In this document: positions 1-9,614 of the stretch, one piece after another
How positions within the stretch are numbered: position 1 is the stretch's first letter
Layout of the letters: every line of letters begins with the position of its first letter
NCBI GenBank assembly: GCA_021838945.1
Contig: JAKCCH010000004.1
Location: forward strand, 1 to 63,363
Source: Actinomycetes bacterium
GTDB taxonomy: Bacteria; Actinomycetota; Acidimicrobiia; Acidimicrobiales; Bog-793
Length of the DNA stretch: 63,363 nt
Direction: 5' to 3'
Translations under genes and position numbers: made by a program
Notes under the pieces: model-generated
Databases searched by the model: none
What the model was told of the DNA's origin: nothing
What the model saw: only the letters and a program-made list of their open reading frames with translations

Positions 1-1
1 A

Positions 2-139
2 GCCTCTTCGAGCCCCGTCCACGTCTCGGGCAGGTCGGTGGTCGTCCTGCAGCGGATCGACCAGCCCGACGAGGATTCCGGCGTGGCGCCGTACCCGCTC
101 GTCGGCTTGCAGGAGTCTGTTCCGGGAGAGGCGACCTAG
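2..139 (+). CDS. glgX: C-terminal fragment of probable glycogen debranching enzyme (GlgX/TreX type)
   Basis: The frame is open from base 2 to a TAG at 137-139 and gives about 45 residues. They include GRSVVVLQR followed by a polar tail. GlgX/TreX proteins of GH13 subfamily 11 usually end with a beta-strand of the form GRS-hydrophobic-V-L shortly before the stop. The enzyme would cut alpha-1,6 branches of the glucan made by the neighbouring operon. The gene enters from outside the window and converges on glgB; the two stop codons overlap (137-139 and 136-138). The call rests on a short C-terminal motif plus context, so another amylase-family enzyme cannot be excluded. Confidence 0.5.
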   Translation, partial: ASSSPVHVSGRSVVVLQRIDQPDEDSGVAPYPLVGLQESVPGEAT

Positions 140-2076
140 GACGATGCGCTCTGCGTCGCGCTTTCGTCTGCGAGGAGCAGTACCCCGAGTGGCGGCAGCC
201 GCAGCGAGACGCTCTGGCTGTAGCCGTGCGATGCGCGCTCGTCTGAGCCGACCCGTCCGAGGTTCCCGACCCCGCTGCCGCCGTACTCGCCGGCATCGGT
301 GTTGAGCAGCTCGGTCCAGGCGCCGGGCGCGGGTACCCCGATCCGGTAGCCGTCACGGGGGACGGGGGTCAGGTTCGCCACCACGAGGACGCTCCCCGTC
401 GTGCCGCGGCGGAACCAGGCGAGTACGTCGTTCTCGACGTCGTCGGCGACGACCCATGCGAAGCCGGCGGGGTCGAAGTCGGTCCCGTGCAACGGCTCGA
501 GCTCGCAATACGAGCGGTTGAGGTCGCCGACGAGACGAGCGATGCCGGCGTGGTCTGGATGCTCGAGGAGCGACCATTCGAGCTCGTCCTCGTGGGACCA
601 CTCTCGCCAGGTTGCGAGCTCACCACCCATGAACAGGAGCGACTTGCCGGGCTGGAACGCCTGCATCGCGAGCAGGGTGCGCAGGTTGGCCCGTCGCTGC
701 CAGTCGTCACCTGGCATCTTGGACGCGAGCGAACGCTTGCCGTGCACGACCTCGTCGTGGCTGAGAGGGAGCACGAAGCGCTCGGTGAAGGCGTAGAGGC
801 CCCGGAACGTGAGCTCGCCGTAGTGGTAGCGGCGATGGACCGGCTCGCGCTCGATGTGCAGAAGGGTGTCGTGCATCCAGCCCATGTCCCACTTCATCGA
901 GAAGCCGAGCCCGCCCTCCGACGTCGCCCTGCTCACGCCCGGCCACGCCGTCGACTCCTCGGCGACGGTCAGCACGCCTGGGAAGCGCTCGTGAAGAGAG
1001 TTGTTCAGGCTGCGCAGGAACTCCACGGCATCGAGGTTCTCGCGCCCCCCGTACCGGTTCGGCACCCACGCCCCGGGCTTGCGCGAGTAGTCGAGGTAGA
1101 GCATCGACGCGACGGCGTCGACTCGCAAGCCGTCGACGTGGTAGCGGTCGCACCAGAACCAGGCGCTCGACACGAGGAAGCTGCGCACCTCGTGGCGCGA
1201 GTAGTTGAACTCGTAGCTGCCCCAGTCAGGGTGCTTGCGCCGGCGCGGGTCCTCGTGCTCGTACAGCCGGGTGCCGTCGAAGTCGCCGAGGGAGTACTCG
1301 TCGGTGGCGAAGTGCGACGGCACCCAGTCGAGGATGACTCCGATGCCGCGCTGATGCAGGTGGTCCACGAACTCCATGAACTCCGTCGGAGTGCCGTACC
1401 GGGCGGTCGGCGCGAAGAACCCGGTCGTCTGGTAGCCCCAGGACCCGTAGTAGGGGTGCTCCATGACCGGCAGCAGCTCGACATGGGTGAAGCCGAGCCG
1501 CTCGACGTGATCGGCGAGCAGCGGAGCCAGCTCGCGGTAGTTGTAGAACGCGCCGTCCGGTTTGCGCCGCCAGGACCCGAGGTGGACCTCGTATATCGCC
1601 ATCGGCTCGGTCGGCTGTTGGCGGAGCTCGCGTTGCGACATCCACTCGGCGTCGCGCCATTCGTGAGACAGGTCGGCGACGACGGACGCCGACGCCGGCG
1701 GGCACTCCGTCGCGAAGGCGTACGGGTCGGCCTTGTCCCGGGGACGGCCCGACCTCGGCTCGATGCGGTACTTGTAGCAGGTCCCGGCCACCGCGCCGGA
1801 CACCTCGCCTGCCCAGAGGCCGGAGGAGCCCTCGGGCTCGAGCGCGTCGGCTCCCGGCTGCCAGCCGTTGCCGTCATGGATCACCGACACCGCCCGGGCG
1901 TTCGGCGCCCAGACGGCGAAGGACGTGGCCTGGCTCGTCCGTGGGTGCGCACCGAGGCGGTCGTAGGCCTGGAAGAAGCGTCCCTCGTTGAAGAGGTGGA
2001 CGTCCGCCGGCCCGAGCACCGGCTCGAGCCGCTGATGCTGTCGGGGCACGTCCGAGGAATTACCCCCGGCGGCCAT
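136..2076 (-). CDS. glgB: 1,4-alpha-glucan branching enzyme GlgB
   Basis: A 646-aa GH13 branching enzyme that introduces alpha-1,6 branches into linear alpha-1,4-glucan. An N-terminal CBM48-like module occupies about residues 20-130, followed by the (beta/alpha)8 barrel. Catalytic signatures are visible: DGLRVDAV (nucleophile Asp320), TVAEES (acid/base Glu373) and LSHDEVVHGK. At 646 aa it lacks the extra N-terminal N1 module of the ~730-aa form. It is the last gene of the minus-strand glucan operon. The ATG at 2076 has a good ribosome site (GGAGG) and overlaps the malQ stop by 17 nt. GlgE makes the linear chains that it branches. Confidence 0.95.
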   Translation of the reverse strand: MAAGGNSSDVPRQHQRLEPVLGPADVHLFNEGRFFQAYDRLGAHPRTSQATSFAVWAPNARAVSVIHDGNGWQPGADALEPEGSSGLWAGEVSGAVAGTCYKYRIEPRSGRPRDKADPYAFATECPPASASVVADLSHEWRDAEWMSQRELRQQPTEPMAIYEVHLGSWRRKPDGAFYNYRELAPLLADHVERLGFTHVELLPVMEHPYYGSWGYQTTGFFAPTARYGTPTEFMEFVDHLHQRGIGVILDWVPSHFATDEYSLGDFDGTRLYEHEDPRRRKHPDWGSYEFNYSRHEVRSFLVSSAWFWCDRYHVDGLRVDAVASMLYLDYSRKPGAWVPNRYGGRENLDAVEFLRSLNNSLHERFPGVLTVAEESTAWPGVSRATSEGGLGFSMKWDMGWMHDTLLHIEREPVHRRYHYGELTFRGLYAFTERFVLPLSHDEVVHGKRSLASKMPGDDWQRRANLRTLLAMQAFQPGKSLLFMGGELATWREWSHEDELEWSLLEHPDHAGIARLVGDLNRSYCELEPLHGTDFDPAGFAWVVADDVENDVLAWFRRGTTGSVLVVANLTPVPRDGYRIGVPAPGAWTELLNTDAGEYGGSGVGNLGRVGSDERASHGYSQSVSLRLPPLGVLLLADESATQSASS

Positions 2077-4240
2077 CGCCTACCTCCGCTCTCCCCGCAC
2101 CGATCGCCCGGTCGGCAGCATGACGAGCCGCCGCGTCGAGCCGCGCTTGCGCCAGCCCGCCGAGGGTGTGTCGCAGCCGCGGGTCCACCGCCATCTCGTC
2201 CAGGCTCGCTGCGAGCGGTCGCTCGAAGTTGGCGTGCTCGTCCGTCGTGCCCGGCACGTTCTGTGGATCGAGCTCGCCCCAGCAGTCCTCCACGTTGACG
2301 ACCACGATCCCCGCGTCGGACTGGCCGAGCTCTGCCACGAGCGCGGCGTGCACGGCGATGGCGTCTGCAGAGTCGTCCTCGGCCAGCAGCTCCGAGGCGA
2401 TGAGGCGGTCGACGAGCGTCTCGCGAGCGCGGCGCCGCCTGAGGAGGTCATCGGAGACTTGCTCTTCGGACACGAGTCCCAGGCCCGAGCGGTCGCCGAT
2501 GTCCCGCCCGGCGAACCAGCCCGCGAAGGTCGCCGTGTCGTGTGTGTCGACGAAGGCGGCCGAACCGGGCCGGGGAGCGAGCGGCTCCATCGGGTGAGCG
2601 CGCTCGCACTCGAGGTCGAAGACGGCCACGTGCATGCCGGCGATGCCATGGGAGGCAAGAGACTCCGTCAACGACGGCTCCACCGTCCCGAGGTCCTCAC
2701 CCATGAGGGCGGTGCCGCCCCGCCATGCCTCGAGAGCGCACAGCGCGAGCGCGTCCTCGAGGTGGTAGCGCACATAGGCGCCGTCGGAGGCGGGGTTGCC
2801 GTCCGGGATCCACCAGAGCCTGGACAGACCCATGACGTGATCGAGGCGCAGGACCGAAGCATGCCGGCACAGGTGCCGCAGCGCGCCACCGGTCACGGCG
2901 TATCCCGAGCGCCGCTCGCTCTCGGGGTGGAGCGGCCGGAAACCCCAGTCCTGGCCACCGGGGAAGAAGTGGTCGGGCGGTGCCCCGATGGTGGCGCCGC
3001 TTGCGAAGGACTCCGGGTGGGCCCACGGGTCGAAGCCGCCTGCCTGGCAGCCGACAGGCAGGTCGAGCATCAGCCCGACGCCCTTCGCGGCGAGAGCGGC
3101 GGCCACCTCGGCCATCTGCTGGTCCATCGCGAATTGAGCGAAGACGTGCGCCGCCACGGCGGACGCGTCCACCTCCCCTTCGCCGATGAGACCGCGGCGC
3201 CAGCTCGATGGCCAACGCCTTAAGTCCGTTCCGCGCACCTCGGCCGCTGCCCGGAACCGGGCGTACACGAGAACGTCCGGGCGCCCGGCGACGAAGGCCC
3301 GGAACTGCTCGAGGCGCCTCCCGCCCACCGCTTCGATCTGCGCAGCCGCCGCTTCCAGGAGCGGACGCAGGGCTGCCGCACGGCGCCCGGGGTCAAAGAG
3401 CGGCCGAGCAGCCGAGCTCGGGCGGCGGAGGACCGCGGCAACGGGGTCCTGTGCGTCGTAGCCGGCCAGCTCCTCGATGCGCCGCCAATCGAGATAGCCC
3501 TCGTTCCACCACTGCCGCGAGATGGGGGAGTACGGGCTCGATCGACCCGCCGGCTCGTCGGACCGTGACCAGTCGGCGAGCAAGGGCAGCGTCGCCACGC
3601 AGGCCGCCCCGTCGCGGGCCGCGAGCCGCCCGAAGCGCTCGAGGCAGGTGAGGTCGGCGACTCCACCGTCGTCGGCGAAGAGCCCGTACGCCGGCGCGAA
3701 GAGGCCCCACGAGAACGGGCCGACCGGGCGGACACGGGACGGAGCCGAGATCACGGTGACCTCGTCGGGCTCCGGCGCGTCCCGCCCCGGGGCGCTGCGC
3801 CCTTCCCGTCGCCTGCCGGCGGTGTGACCGGCGACGACGAGCTGATGGAGCCCGAAGGGGAGCGACTCGCTCGCGACGACGCTGGAGGACCCGTTGCGCA
3901 CCTCCACGCGCACGCGCCCTTTCGGCTCGGTGCCGTCCTCCAGCGCCAGCTCGGCCGAGACCGCTTGGCGAGCGTCGGCGGGAGCGACCGGGAGGTCGGG
4001 GAGGCGACCGTCCCAGGCGACCACGACGGGAGGCAGCTCGATCTCGCCTGCGGTCGCCCGAGCCCGCTCGCCGTCGAGCACGGCAACGGCGTCGTCGAAG
4101 GACTCGAGTGGCTCGCCGAGGGCTGCCAACACCGCGAGCAGCGTCTCGTCGGAGACGTGCCGCAGCCTGCCGAACGCGTCGACGTAGGCATCCTCCACGC
4201 CGTGCAAGCGCGCGAGCCGCTGCAACGGCGGCGGGATCAC
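2060..4240 (-). CDS. malQ: 4-alpha-glucanotransferase (amylomaltase) MalQ
   Basis: A 726-aa GH77 disproportionating enzyme that moves alpha-1,4-glucan segments between maltodextrins and releases glucose. It has the actinobacterial layout: an N-terminal extension of about 170 residues, then the GH77 barrel. Recognisable blocks are LRLDHVMGL, LMGEDLGT and DTHDTATFAGW, which carry the nucleophile, acid/base and stabiliser region of the family. The start overlaps the treS-maltokinase stop by four bases (ATGA), so translation is probably coupled. In this operon it would recycle short malto-oligosaccharides left by debranching and GlgE turnover. Confidence 0.93.
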   Translation of the reverse strand: MIPPPLQRLARLHGVEDAYVDAFGRLRHVSDETLLAVLAALGEPLESFDDAVAVLDGERARATAGEIELPPVVVAWDGRLPDLPVAPADARQAVSAELALEDGTEPKGRVRVEVRNGSSSVVASESLPFGLHQLVVAGHTAGRRREGRSAPGRDAPEPDEVTVISAPSRVRPVGPFSWGLFAPAYGLFADDGGVADLTCLERFGRLAARDGAACVATLPLLADWSRSDEPAGRSSPYSPISRQWWNEGYLDWRRIEELAGYDAQDPVAAVLRRPSSAARPLFDPGRRAAALRPLLEAAAAQIEAVGGRRLEQFRAFVAGRPDVLVYARFRAAAEVRGTDLRRWPSSWRRGLIGEGEVDASAVAAHVFAQFAMDQQMAEVAAALAAKGVGLMLDLPVGCQAGGFDPWAHPESFASGATIGAPPDHFFPGGQDWGFRPLHPESERRSGYAVTGGALRHLCRHASVLRLDHVMGLSRLWWIPDGNPASDGAYVRYHLEDALALCALEAWRGGTALMGEDLGTVEPSLTESLASHGIAGMHVAVFDLECERAHPMEPLAPRPGSAAFVDTHDTATFAGWFAGRDIGDRSGLGLVSEEQVSDDLLRRRRARETLVDRLIASELLAEDDSADAIAVHAALVAELGQSDAGIVVVNVEDCWGELDPQNVPGTTDEHANFERPLAASLDEMAVDPRLRHTLGGLAQARLDAAARHAADRAIGAGRAEVGDGRRG

Positions 4241-7200
4241 GGCCCGTCCTGCCGGTCAGCGTGGAGCAGCGAGCGCAGGCCGAGCAGCGGCACGTGGACC
4301 CACTCGGGGCGGTTCCCGAGCTCGTAGCGCATCTCATAGAGCGCCTTCTCGAGAAGGTGGGCGCGAAGGTCCACGGCGAAGTCCTCCGGCTCGGGCAACA
4401 GTCCGGTCTCGTCGGCGATGGGCAGGTAGCCCTGCAGGAAGGCGACCGAAGCCCAGTAGGCCCAGCGGTTGGCGGTCCGGTCGTACGCCTCGATGCCGGC
4501 CGGGTCGTCTCCCTGGAGCACGCCCCGCGACACGACGTCGTCGACGGCGCTCTCGCCGGCGTACTGGTACGACCGCAGCATGCCGGCGACGTCGCGCATC
4601 GGCGAGCGCTTCAGCCGGCGCTCGGCGAAGGTCCGCGCCGGCTCGCCCTCGAAGTCCACGAACAAGAAGTCGCGTCCGGTGAACAGGACCTGGCCGAGGT
4701 GCAGGTCGCCATGAACTCGTATCCGGCATCCGGAGCGGATCTCGAGCACGCCCTGGAAGGCTTGCAGCAGCACCTCTTCGTTGGCTTGCAGGTCGTCGAG
4801 GAGGGCGCGGTCCCGCTCGTTGAGCAGCGACGCCCGTTGCCGGGCGAGCGACAGCGTGCGGCGGGCAGCGGAGCGCATCGACTGATATGCCGACCGCTGC
4901 GTCATCGGCGTGACGGGCTCCGGTCGGAAGGCGGATCCACCGGCTGGTGAGGACAGAGCGACGTGCAGCTCGGCGGTCCGCCTGCCGAGCAGCTCGGCCG
5001 CTCCGAGGCTCTCGGCCATCTCGGTCTCGACGATCTCGGGGATGACGAGCGAGCGGATCCCGGCGTGGAACCCGCCCGGACGGATGGGCTCGAGCGGCAC
5101 ATAGGTGCCACCGCCTTCCTCGACGTGCTGCTCGAGGAAGTTGGCGGCAGCCCGCAGCGTCGCCGTCCACGCGTCCGACTCGTTCTGCACGAACTCGTGG
5201 ATGACGGCGATGGCCGTTCCCGGGCCCTGCCCGGGGAGCAGCTCGATCGAACCGAGCAGAGGCGCCACGGTCGCGCCGACCGAGGTGAGCAGGCGGCCGA
5301 GCTCGATCTCGGGATGCGGTCCCGGTTCGAGCCGGCGGAGCGTCTTCACGATCGCGCGCGTCCCGTCGGGATCGCCGACGACGATCGAGGTGTTCGACTG
5401 CTCGGCGGCGGAGACCCGCGCAGGCGCCCGTGGCCCGGTCTGCACCGTGGCGAGCTCGGTCGCCCGGGCCGCGACCGGGATGCCGGTGATGCGGTATCCG
5501 GCGTCGGCGTGGCGACGCCGGCGGCCTGCGACGAGCTCGACGAGCGCCTTCCCGAAGGCCGGGCGGAAGTGGGCGTCGATGAGGAGGCCCGGCTCACCGC
5601 CCGGTCCGGTCGTGAAGGCGAGCACGGCTTCGGGGTGATCCTGGGCGATGTCGCTCGCGGGCTCACCCGTCAGGTGCGCCATCGCCACGAGGTAGCGGTC
5701 CGGCTCGCCGTCGAGGTACTCCACGTTGACGACGACGATCTCCGCCCGCTCGACCTCGTCCTCGAGGGGCAGGGGCACTCGGGTGACGATGCTCGCCGTC
5801 TGTATCCTGCGGTCCTTCGCCCCGAACCAGCGGCGGGTGCGCAGGATGGTCGGCAGCGCGGCCTCCACCCGCCTGTTGGCCTCGCCGTCGAGGACCCTCC
5901 ACCACTGCTGGGGCACACGCAGCGACGGGAGGGAGACGGTGGCGGTCTGCGTCTCTGCCGATGGGCTGCCGAGCGACAGCCAGTAGAACGAGTGCGGGCC
6001 GAGCGTGACGAGGTAGGGAAGCTCGCCGATCATCGGGAACGCCCGTTGCCCGAAGAGCTCGCGCGGGACGACCCCGCGATGGGAGGACAGGTCGAGCTCG
6101 ACGTACTCGGCGAAACGGGAGAGGTTCGCCACCACGAGCACCCGCTCGTCCTCGTCGTGGCGGACGAAGGCCAGCACCCGCGGGTTGTCCGAGGCGACGA
6201 AGTCCATCCGGCCGCGTCCGAACACCGGGTGGCGCTTGCGGAGCGCTATCAGGCGGCGGAGCCACCTCAGCAGCGAGTCAGGGTTGTCCAGCTGGGCCGC
6301 CACGTTGACCGACTCGAAGTGGCACTGGGGGTCGATGTTGACCGGCAGGAACAGCCGCTGCGGGTTCGCGGAGGAGAACCCGGCGTTGCGATCGGCGTTC
6401 CACTGCATCGGGGTCCGGACGGAATTGCGGTCGCCGAGGTAGACGTTGTCACCCATGCCGATCTCGTCGCCGTAGTAGAGGACGGGCGTGCCCGGCATGG
6501 ACATGAGGAGCCCGTGCATGAGCTCGCTCTTTTGTCGGTGGAACTGCAACAACGGTGCGAGGCGCCTCCGGATGCCGAGGTTGATCCGCATGACGGGATC
6601 ACGGGCGTAGGAGCGGTACATGTAGTCGCGCTCCTCGTCGGTGACCATCTCGAGCGTCAGCTCGTCGTGGTTGCGCAGGAAGAGGGCCCACTGGGTGCCG
6701 GCGGGGGTCTCCGGGGTCTGCTGGAGGATGTCGATGATCGGAAAGCGGTCCTCCATGCGAAGCCCCATGAACAGCCGCGGCATCAGCGGGAAGTGGAAGG
6801 CCATGTGGCACTCGTCGCCCTTGCCGAAGTAGGCGCTCGCGTCCTCGGGCCACTGGTTCGCCTCGGCGAGGAGCATCCTGCCTGCGAAACGGTCGTCGAC
6901 GTGACGCCTCAGCTCGCGCAGGAAGTCGTGCGTCTCCGGCAGGTTCTCGCAGTCGGTGCCTTCGCGCTCGTAGAGGTAGGGGACGGCGTCGAGGCGGAGG
7001 CCGTCCACACCGAGGCGGAGCCAGAAGTCGACCGTCCGCAAGACCGCCCGCCGCACGGCGGGGTTGCGGAAGTTGAGGTCGGGTTGGTGCGAGTAGAAGC
7101 GGTGCCAGAAGTACGCCTTCGCCACCGGGTCCCATGCCCAGTTCGACTGCTCGAAGTCCTGGAAGATGATGCGAGCCTGCTGGTATCGGTCGGGTGTGTC

Positions 7201-7632
7201 GCTCCACACGTAGAAGTCGCGGTAGCTGCTCCCCGCCGGGGCGGTGCGCGCCCGCTGGAACCACGGGTGCTGGTCGCTCGTGTGGTTGAGCACGAGCTCG
7301 GTGATCACTCGCATGTCCCGCCGGTGAGCCTCATCGACGAAGCGCCTGAAGTCCGAGAGCGTCCCGTAGTCAGGGTGGATCGCGGTGTAGTCGGCGATGT
7401 CGTAGCCGTCGTCTTTCAGCGGTGACGGGTAGAACGGCAGGAGCCAGAGGGCGGTCACGCCGAGCTGGTGGAGGTAGTCGAGGTGCTGGGTGAGCCCTGG
7501 GAAGTCGCCCCGGCCGTCGCCATTCGAGTCGGCGAATGCCCTGACGTGCAGCTCGTAGATGACAGCGTCCTTGTACCAGTCCTGCTGCGCGCCCGGGACC
7601 AAGCTCGAGGCGCTGCTGCTCCAGGTGCTCAC
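4237..7632 (-). CDS. treS: Trehalose synthase fused to maltokinase (TreS-Mak/Pep2)
   Basis: An 1131-aa bifunctional protein. Residues ~15-560 are a GH13 trehalose synthase (AVIYELHVRAF at the N-terminus, DGLRLDAVPYLYE carrying the nucleophile), which interconverts trehalose and maltose. Residues ~580-1131 are a maltokinase with the aminoglycoside-phosphotransferase fold; RVHGDLHLGQ is the catalytic loop and FVDFEGEP the metal-binding DFG-like motif. The fusion turns trehalose into maltose-1-phosphate, the GlgE donor. TreS and Pep2 are separate genes in mycobacteria, but the fusion is common elsewhere. The start overlaps the glgE stop by four bases. Confidence 0.95.
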   Translation of the reverse strand: MSTWSSSASSLVPGAQQDWYKDAVIYELHVRAFADSNGDGRGDFPGLTQHLDYLHQLGVTALWLLPFYPSPLKDDGYDIADYTAIHPDYGTLSDFRRFVDEAHRRDMRVITELVLNHTSDQHPWFQRARTAPAGSSYRDFYVWSDTPDRYQQARIIFQDFEQSNWAWDPVAKAYFWHRFYSHQPDLNFRNPAVRRAVLRTVDFWLRLGVDGLRLDAVPYLYEREGTDCENLPETHDFLRELRRHVDDRFAGRMLLAEANQWPEDASAYFGKGDECHMAFHFPLMPRLFMGLRMEDRFPIIDILQQTPETPAGTQWALFLRNHDELTLEMVTDEERDYMYRSYARDPVMRINLGIRRRLAPLLQFHRQKSELMHGLLMSMPGTPVLYYGDEIGMGDNVYLGDRNSVRTPMQWNADRNAGFSSANPQRLFLPVNIDPQCHFESVNVAAQLDNPDSLLRWLRRLIALRKRHPVFGRGRMDFVASDNPRVLAFVRHDEDERVLVVANLSRFAEYVELDLSSHRGVVPRELFGQRAFPMIGELPYLVTLGPHSFYWLSLGSPSAETQTATVSLPSLRVPQQWWRVLDGEANRRVEAALPTILRTRRWFGAKDRRIQTASIVTRVPLPLEDEVERAEIVVVNVEYLDGEPDRYLVAMAHLTGEPASDIAQDHPEAVLAFTTGPGGEPGLLIDAHFRPAFGKALVELVAGRRRRHADAGYRITGIPVAARATELATVQTGPRAPARVSAAEQSNTSIVVGDPDGTRAIVKTLRRLEPGPHPEIELGRLLTSVGATVAPLLGSIELLPGQGPGTAIAVIHEFVQNESDAWTATLRAAANFLEQHVEEGGGTYVPLEPIRPGGFHAGIRSLVIPEIVETEMAESLGAAELLGRRTAELHVALSSPAGGSAFRPEPVTPMTQRSAYQSMRSAARRTLSLARQRASLLNERDRALLDDLQANEEVLLQAFQGVLEIRSGCRIRVHGDLHLGQVLFTGRDFLFVDFEGEPARTFAERRLKRSPMRDVAGMLRSYQYAGESAVDDVVSRGVLQGDDPAGIEAYDRTANRWAYWASVAFLQGYLPIADETGLLPEPEDFAVDLRAHLLEKALYEMRYELGNRPEWVHVPLLGLRSLLHADRQDGP

Positions 7633-9596
7633 GCCAGGCCCTCTACGGCGAGGAGGTGCGCAGGGATGCCGGATGGGTCGAGCTTGACGAAGTTGGTGCC
7701 CGCCTCCCAGACGTAGCGCTCGTCGTTCAGGGCATCGTGGACGATGAATCGGTCTCCGTCGGAGAGGCCGAGCGCACCGGGGTCGAGCGACACGAAGCCG
7801 GACTGGGTCCAGCGCCAGTCGAGGTTGACCACTCCGAGGACGGTGTCGCCCAGGCGACGCTTCGACCAGCAGATGATCCGGTCGTTGTCACAATGGTGGA
7901 ACGTGAGCCCTTCGTTGCGCTGGAGAGCCGGGTGCGCGTGCCGCGCGGCGTTGATGCGGGCGACGAGCTCCGCGAGCGAAGAGGGGTCGCCCAGGTCGTG
8001 ATGGTGCACCTGGTACTTCTCGGAGTCCTTGTACTCCTCGGATCCCGGGCCGGCCGGCTCGTCCCACTGGAGCTCGTACACAGGTCCGTAGATCCCGTAG
8101 TTCGAGGACAGCCCGGCTGCGAGGACGAGGCGCGCGATGAAGCTCGGCCTCCCACCGTGCTGGAGGCTGCGCGCCAGGATGTCGGGGGTGTTCGGCCACA
8201 CGTTCGGTCGGAAGTACTTGACACCTGGTTCCGAGGTGAGCTCGCGGAAGTACTCCTCGATCTCCCATCGCTCGTCGCGCCATGTGAAGTACGTGTAGGA
8301 CTGGTCGAACCCCGCCTTCGCGAGGCGGTGCATCACCTTCGGGCGGGTGAACGCCTCGGACAGGAAGATGACACCCGGGGTCTCGCGCTTGATCTCGGCG
8401 AGGAGCCACTCCCAGAAGGCGAAGGGCTTGGTGTGCGGGTTGTCGACCCGAAACACCCGGACCCCCAGGGCCACCCAGAACGCCACGACGTCCGCCAGCG
8501 CCTGCCACAGCCCATCGCGGTCGCGGGTGTGGAAGTCGATGGGGTAGATGTCCTCGTAGCGTTTCGGCGGGTTCTCGGCACAGGCGATCGTGCCGTCGGG
8601 GCGATGCCGGAACCAGTCGGGGTGCTCCGTCACCCATGGGTGGTCGGGCGAGCACTGGAACGCGAGGTCGAGCGCCACCTCGATGCCGCGGCGCTTCGCC
8701 TCGGCGACGAGGAGCTCGAAGTCCTCGAACGTGCCGAGCTCGGGCGCGATCGCGCTGTGGCCGCCGGCAGGCGAGCCGATCGCCCATGGGCTCCCGACGT
8801 CTTCCGGCCCGCCGACGGGGGAGTTGTCCCGGCCCTTGCGGGCCGTGACCCCGATCGGGTGGATGGGCGGCAGGTAGAGCACGTCGAAACCGAGACGGGC
8901 GATGTAGTCGAGCCGCTGCACGACGTCGTGGAGCGTGCCCGGGCGGCGCGGGTCCGGGCTCGCCGAGCGCGGGAAGAGCTCGTACCACGACGAGAAGGCG
9001 GCGATCGGCGGTGAGGCGAATCCTTTCAAGCGGAAGGTCGTCGTGCCTTCGTCAGGAAGCGGGCGGCGGGCAAGGGCAGTCCCAGCCGCGTCGACGGCAT
9101 CGAGCAGCTCGCCCGAGATGGCCTCTGTCGCCGCGCGCTCGGCGAGAGCCTGCACCATCTCCGCGTCCTCGTCGCCGGTACTCACGAGGCCCTCGGCGGC
9201 CTCCGCGAGGAGCCGGTGCGCCGTCTCACGTTCGAAGGGATCGACGGTGGCGGCGTTGAGACGGCGACGCGCATCGCGCGCCCAGGTCGCGAGGTCGTCG
9301 ACGTGGGCGGCGATCTCGATCTCGAAGGGACCGTCCGCCGTCGGCGTGACGGTGCCGGCGAAGGCGTCGTTGCCGAGGTTCTGCATGGGCGCCTCGAGCC
9401 AGCGGCGGGCTCCGACCCGGCGGAAGCGGACGAGCGCACGGACGAGGTCGTGACCATGCGTGAAGACGTCGGCTCTCACGGCAAGCGGGTCGCCGATGAT
9501 CGCCTTCGAGGGAAAGCGCCCGCCGTCGACGAGCGGCTCGGGTCGCTCGACGACCACTGCCGGAGAGGGTGGCGGCATGTAACGGATCACGGTCAT
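7629..9596 (-). CDS. glgE: Alpha-1,4-glucan:maltose-1-phosphate maltosyltransferase GlgE
   Basis: A 655-aa GH13_3 enzyme that extends alpha-1,4-glucan with maltosyl units from maltose-1-phosphate. An N-terminal beta-sandwich is followed by the catalytic barrel. VFRVDNPHTKP holds the nucleophile Asp and IFLSEAFTRP the acid/base Glu, both characteristic of GlgE. I chose the ATG at 9596 because GGAGG lies six bases upstream; a GTG at 9614 is in frame but adjoins the pgl stop. It is preceded by pgl and followed by treS-mak, which supplies its substrate. Confidence 0.95.
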   Translation of the reverse strand: MTVIRYMPPPSPAVVVERPEPLVDGGRFPSKAIIGDPLAVRADVFTHGHDLVRALVRFRRVGARRWLEAPMQNLGNDAFAGTVTPTADGPFEIEIAAHVDDLATWARDARRRLNAATVDPFERETAHRLLAEAAEGLVSTGDEDAEMVQALAERAATEAISGELLDAVDAAGTALARRPLPDEGTTTFRLKGFASPPIAAFSSWYELFPRSASPDPRRPGTLHDVVQRLDYIARLGFDVLYLPPIHPIGVTARKGRDNSPVGGPEDVGSPWAIGSPAGGHSAIAPELGTFEDFELLVAEAKRRGIEVALDLAFQCSPDHPWVTEHPDWFRHRPDGTIACAENPPKRYEDIYPIDFHTRDRDGLWQALADVVAFWVALGVRVFRVDNPHTKPFAFWEWLLAEIKRETPGVIFLSEAFTRPKVMHRLAKAGFDQSYTYFTWRDERWEIEEYFRELTSEPGVKYFRPNVWPNTPDILARSLQHGGRPSFIARLVLAAGLSSNYGIYGPVYELQWDEPAGPGSEEYKDSEKYQVHHHDLGDPSSLAELVARINAARHAHPALQRNEGLTFHHCDNDRIICWSKRRLGDTVLGVVNLDWRWTQSGFVSLDPGALGLSDGDRFIVHDALNDERYVWEAGTNFVKLDPSGIPAHLLAVEGLA

Positions 9597-9614
9597 GCGT
9601 TCCTCCGGAGCCAC

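Noticed and set aside
487..2298. 603-aa open frame on the plus strand over glgB
   Set aside because: It is antisense to a clear GH13 gene, has no recognisable domain and arises from the high third-position GC of this genome.
4963..7425. 820-aa open frame antisense to treS-maltokinase
   Set aside because: No start signal or family motif; the composition (Arg/Val/Glu/Gly) is typical of reverse-frame reads of GC-rich genes.
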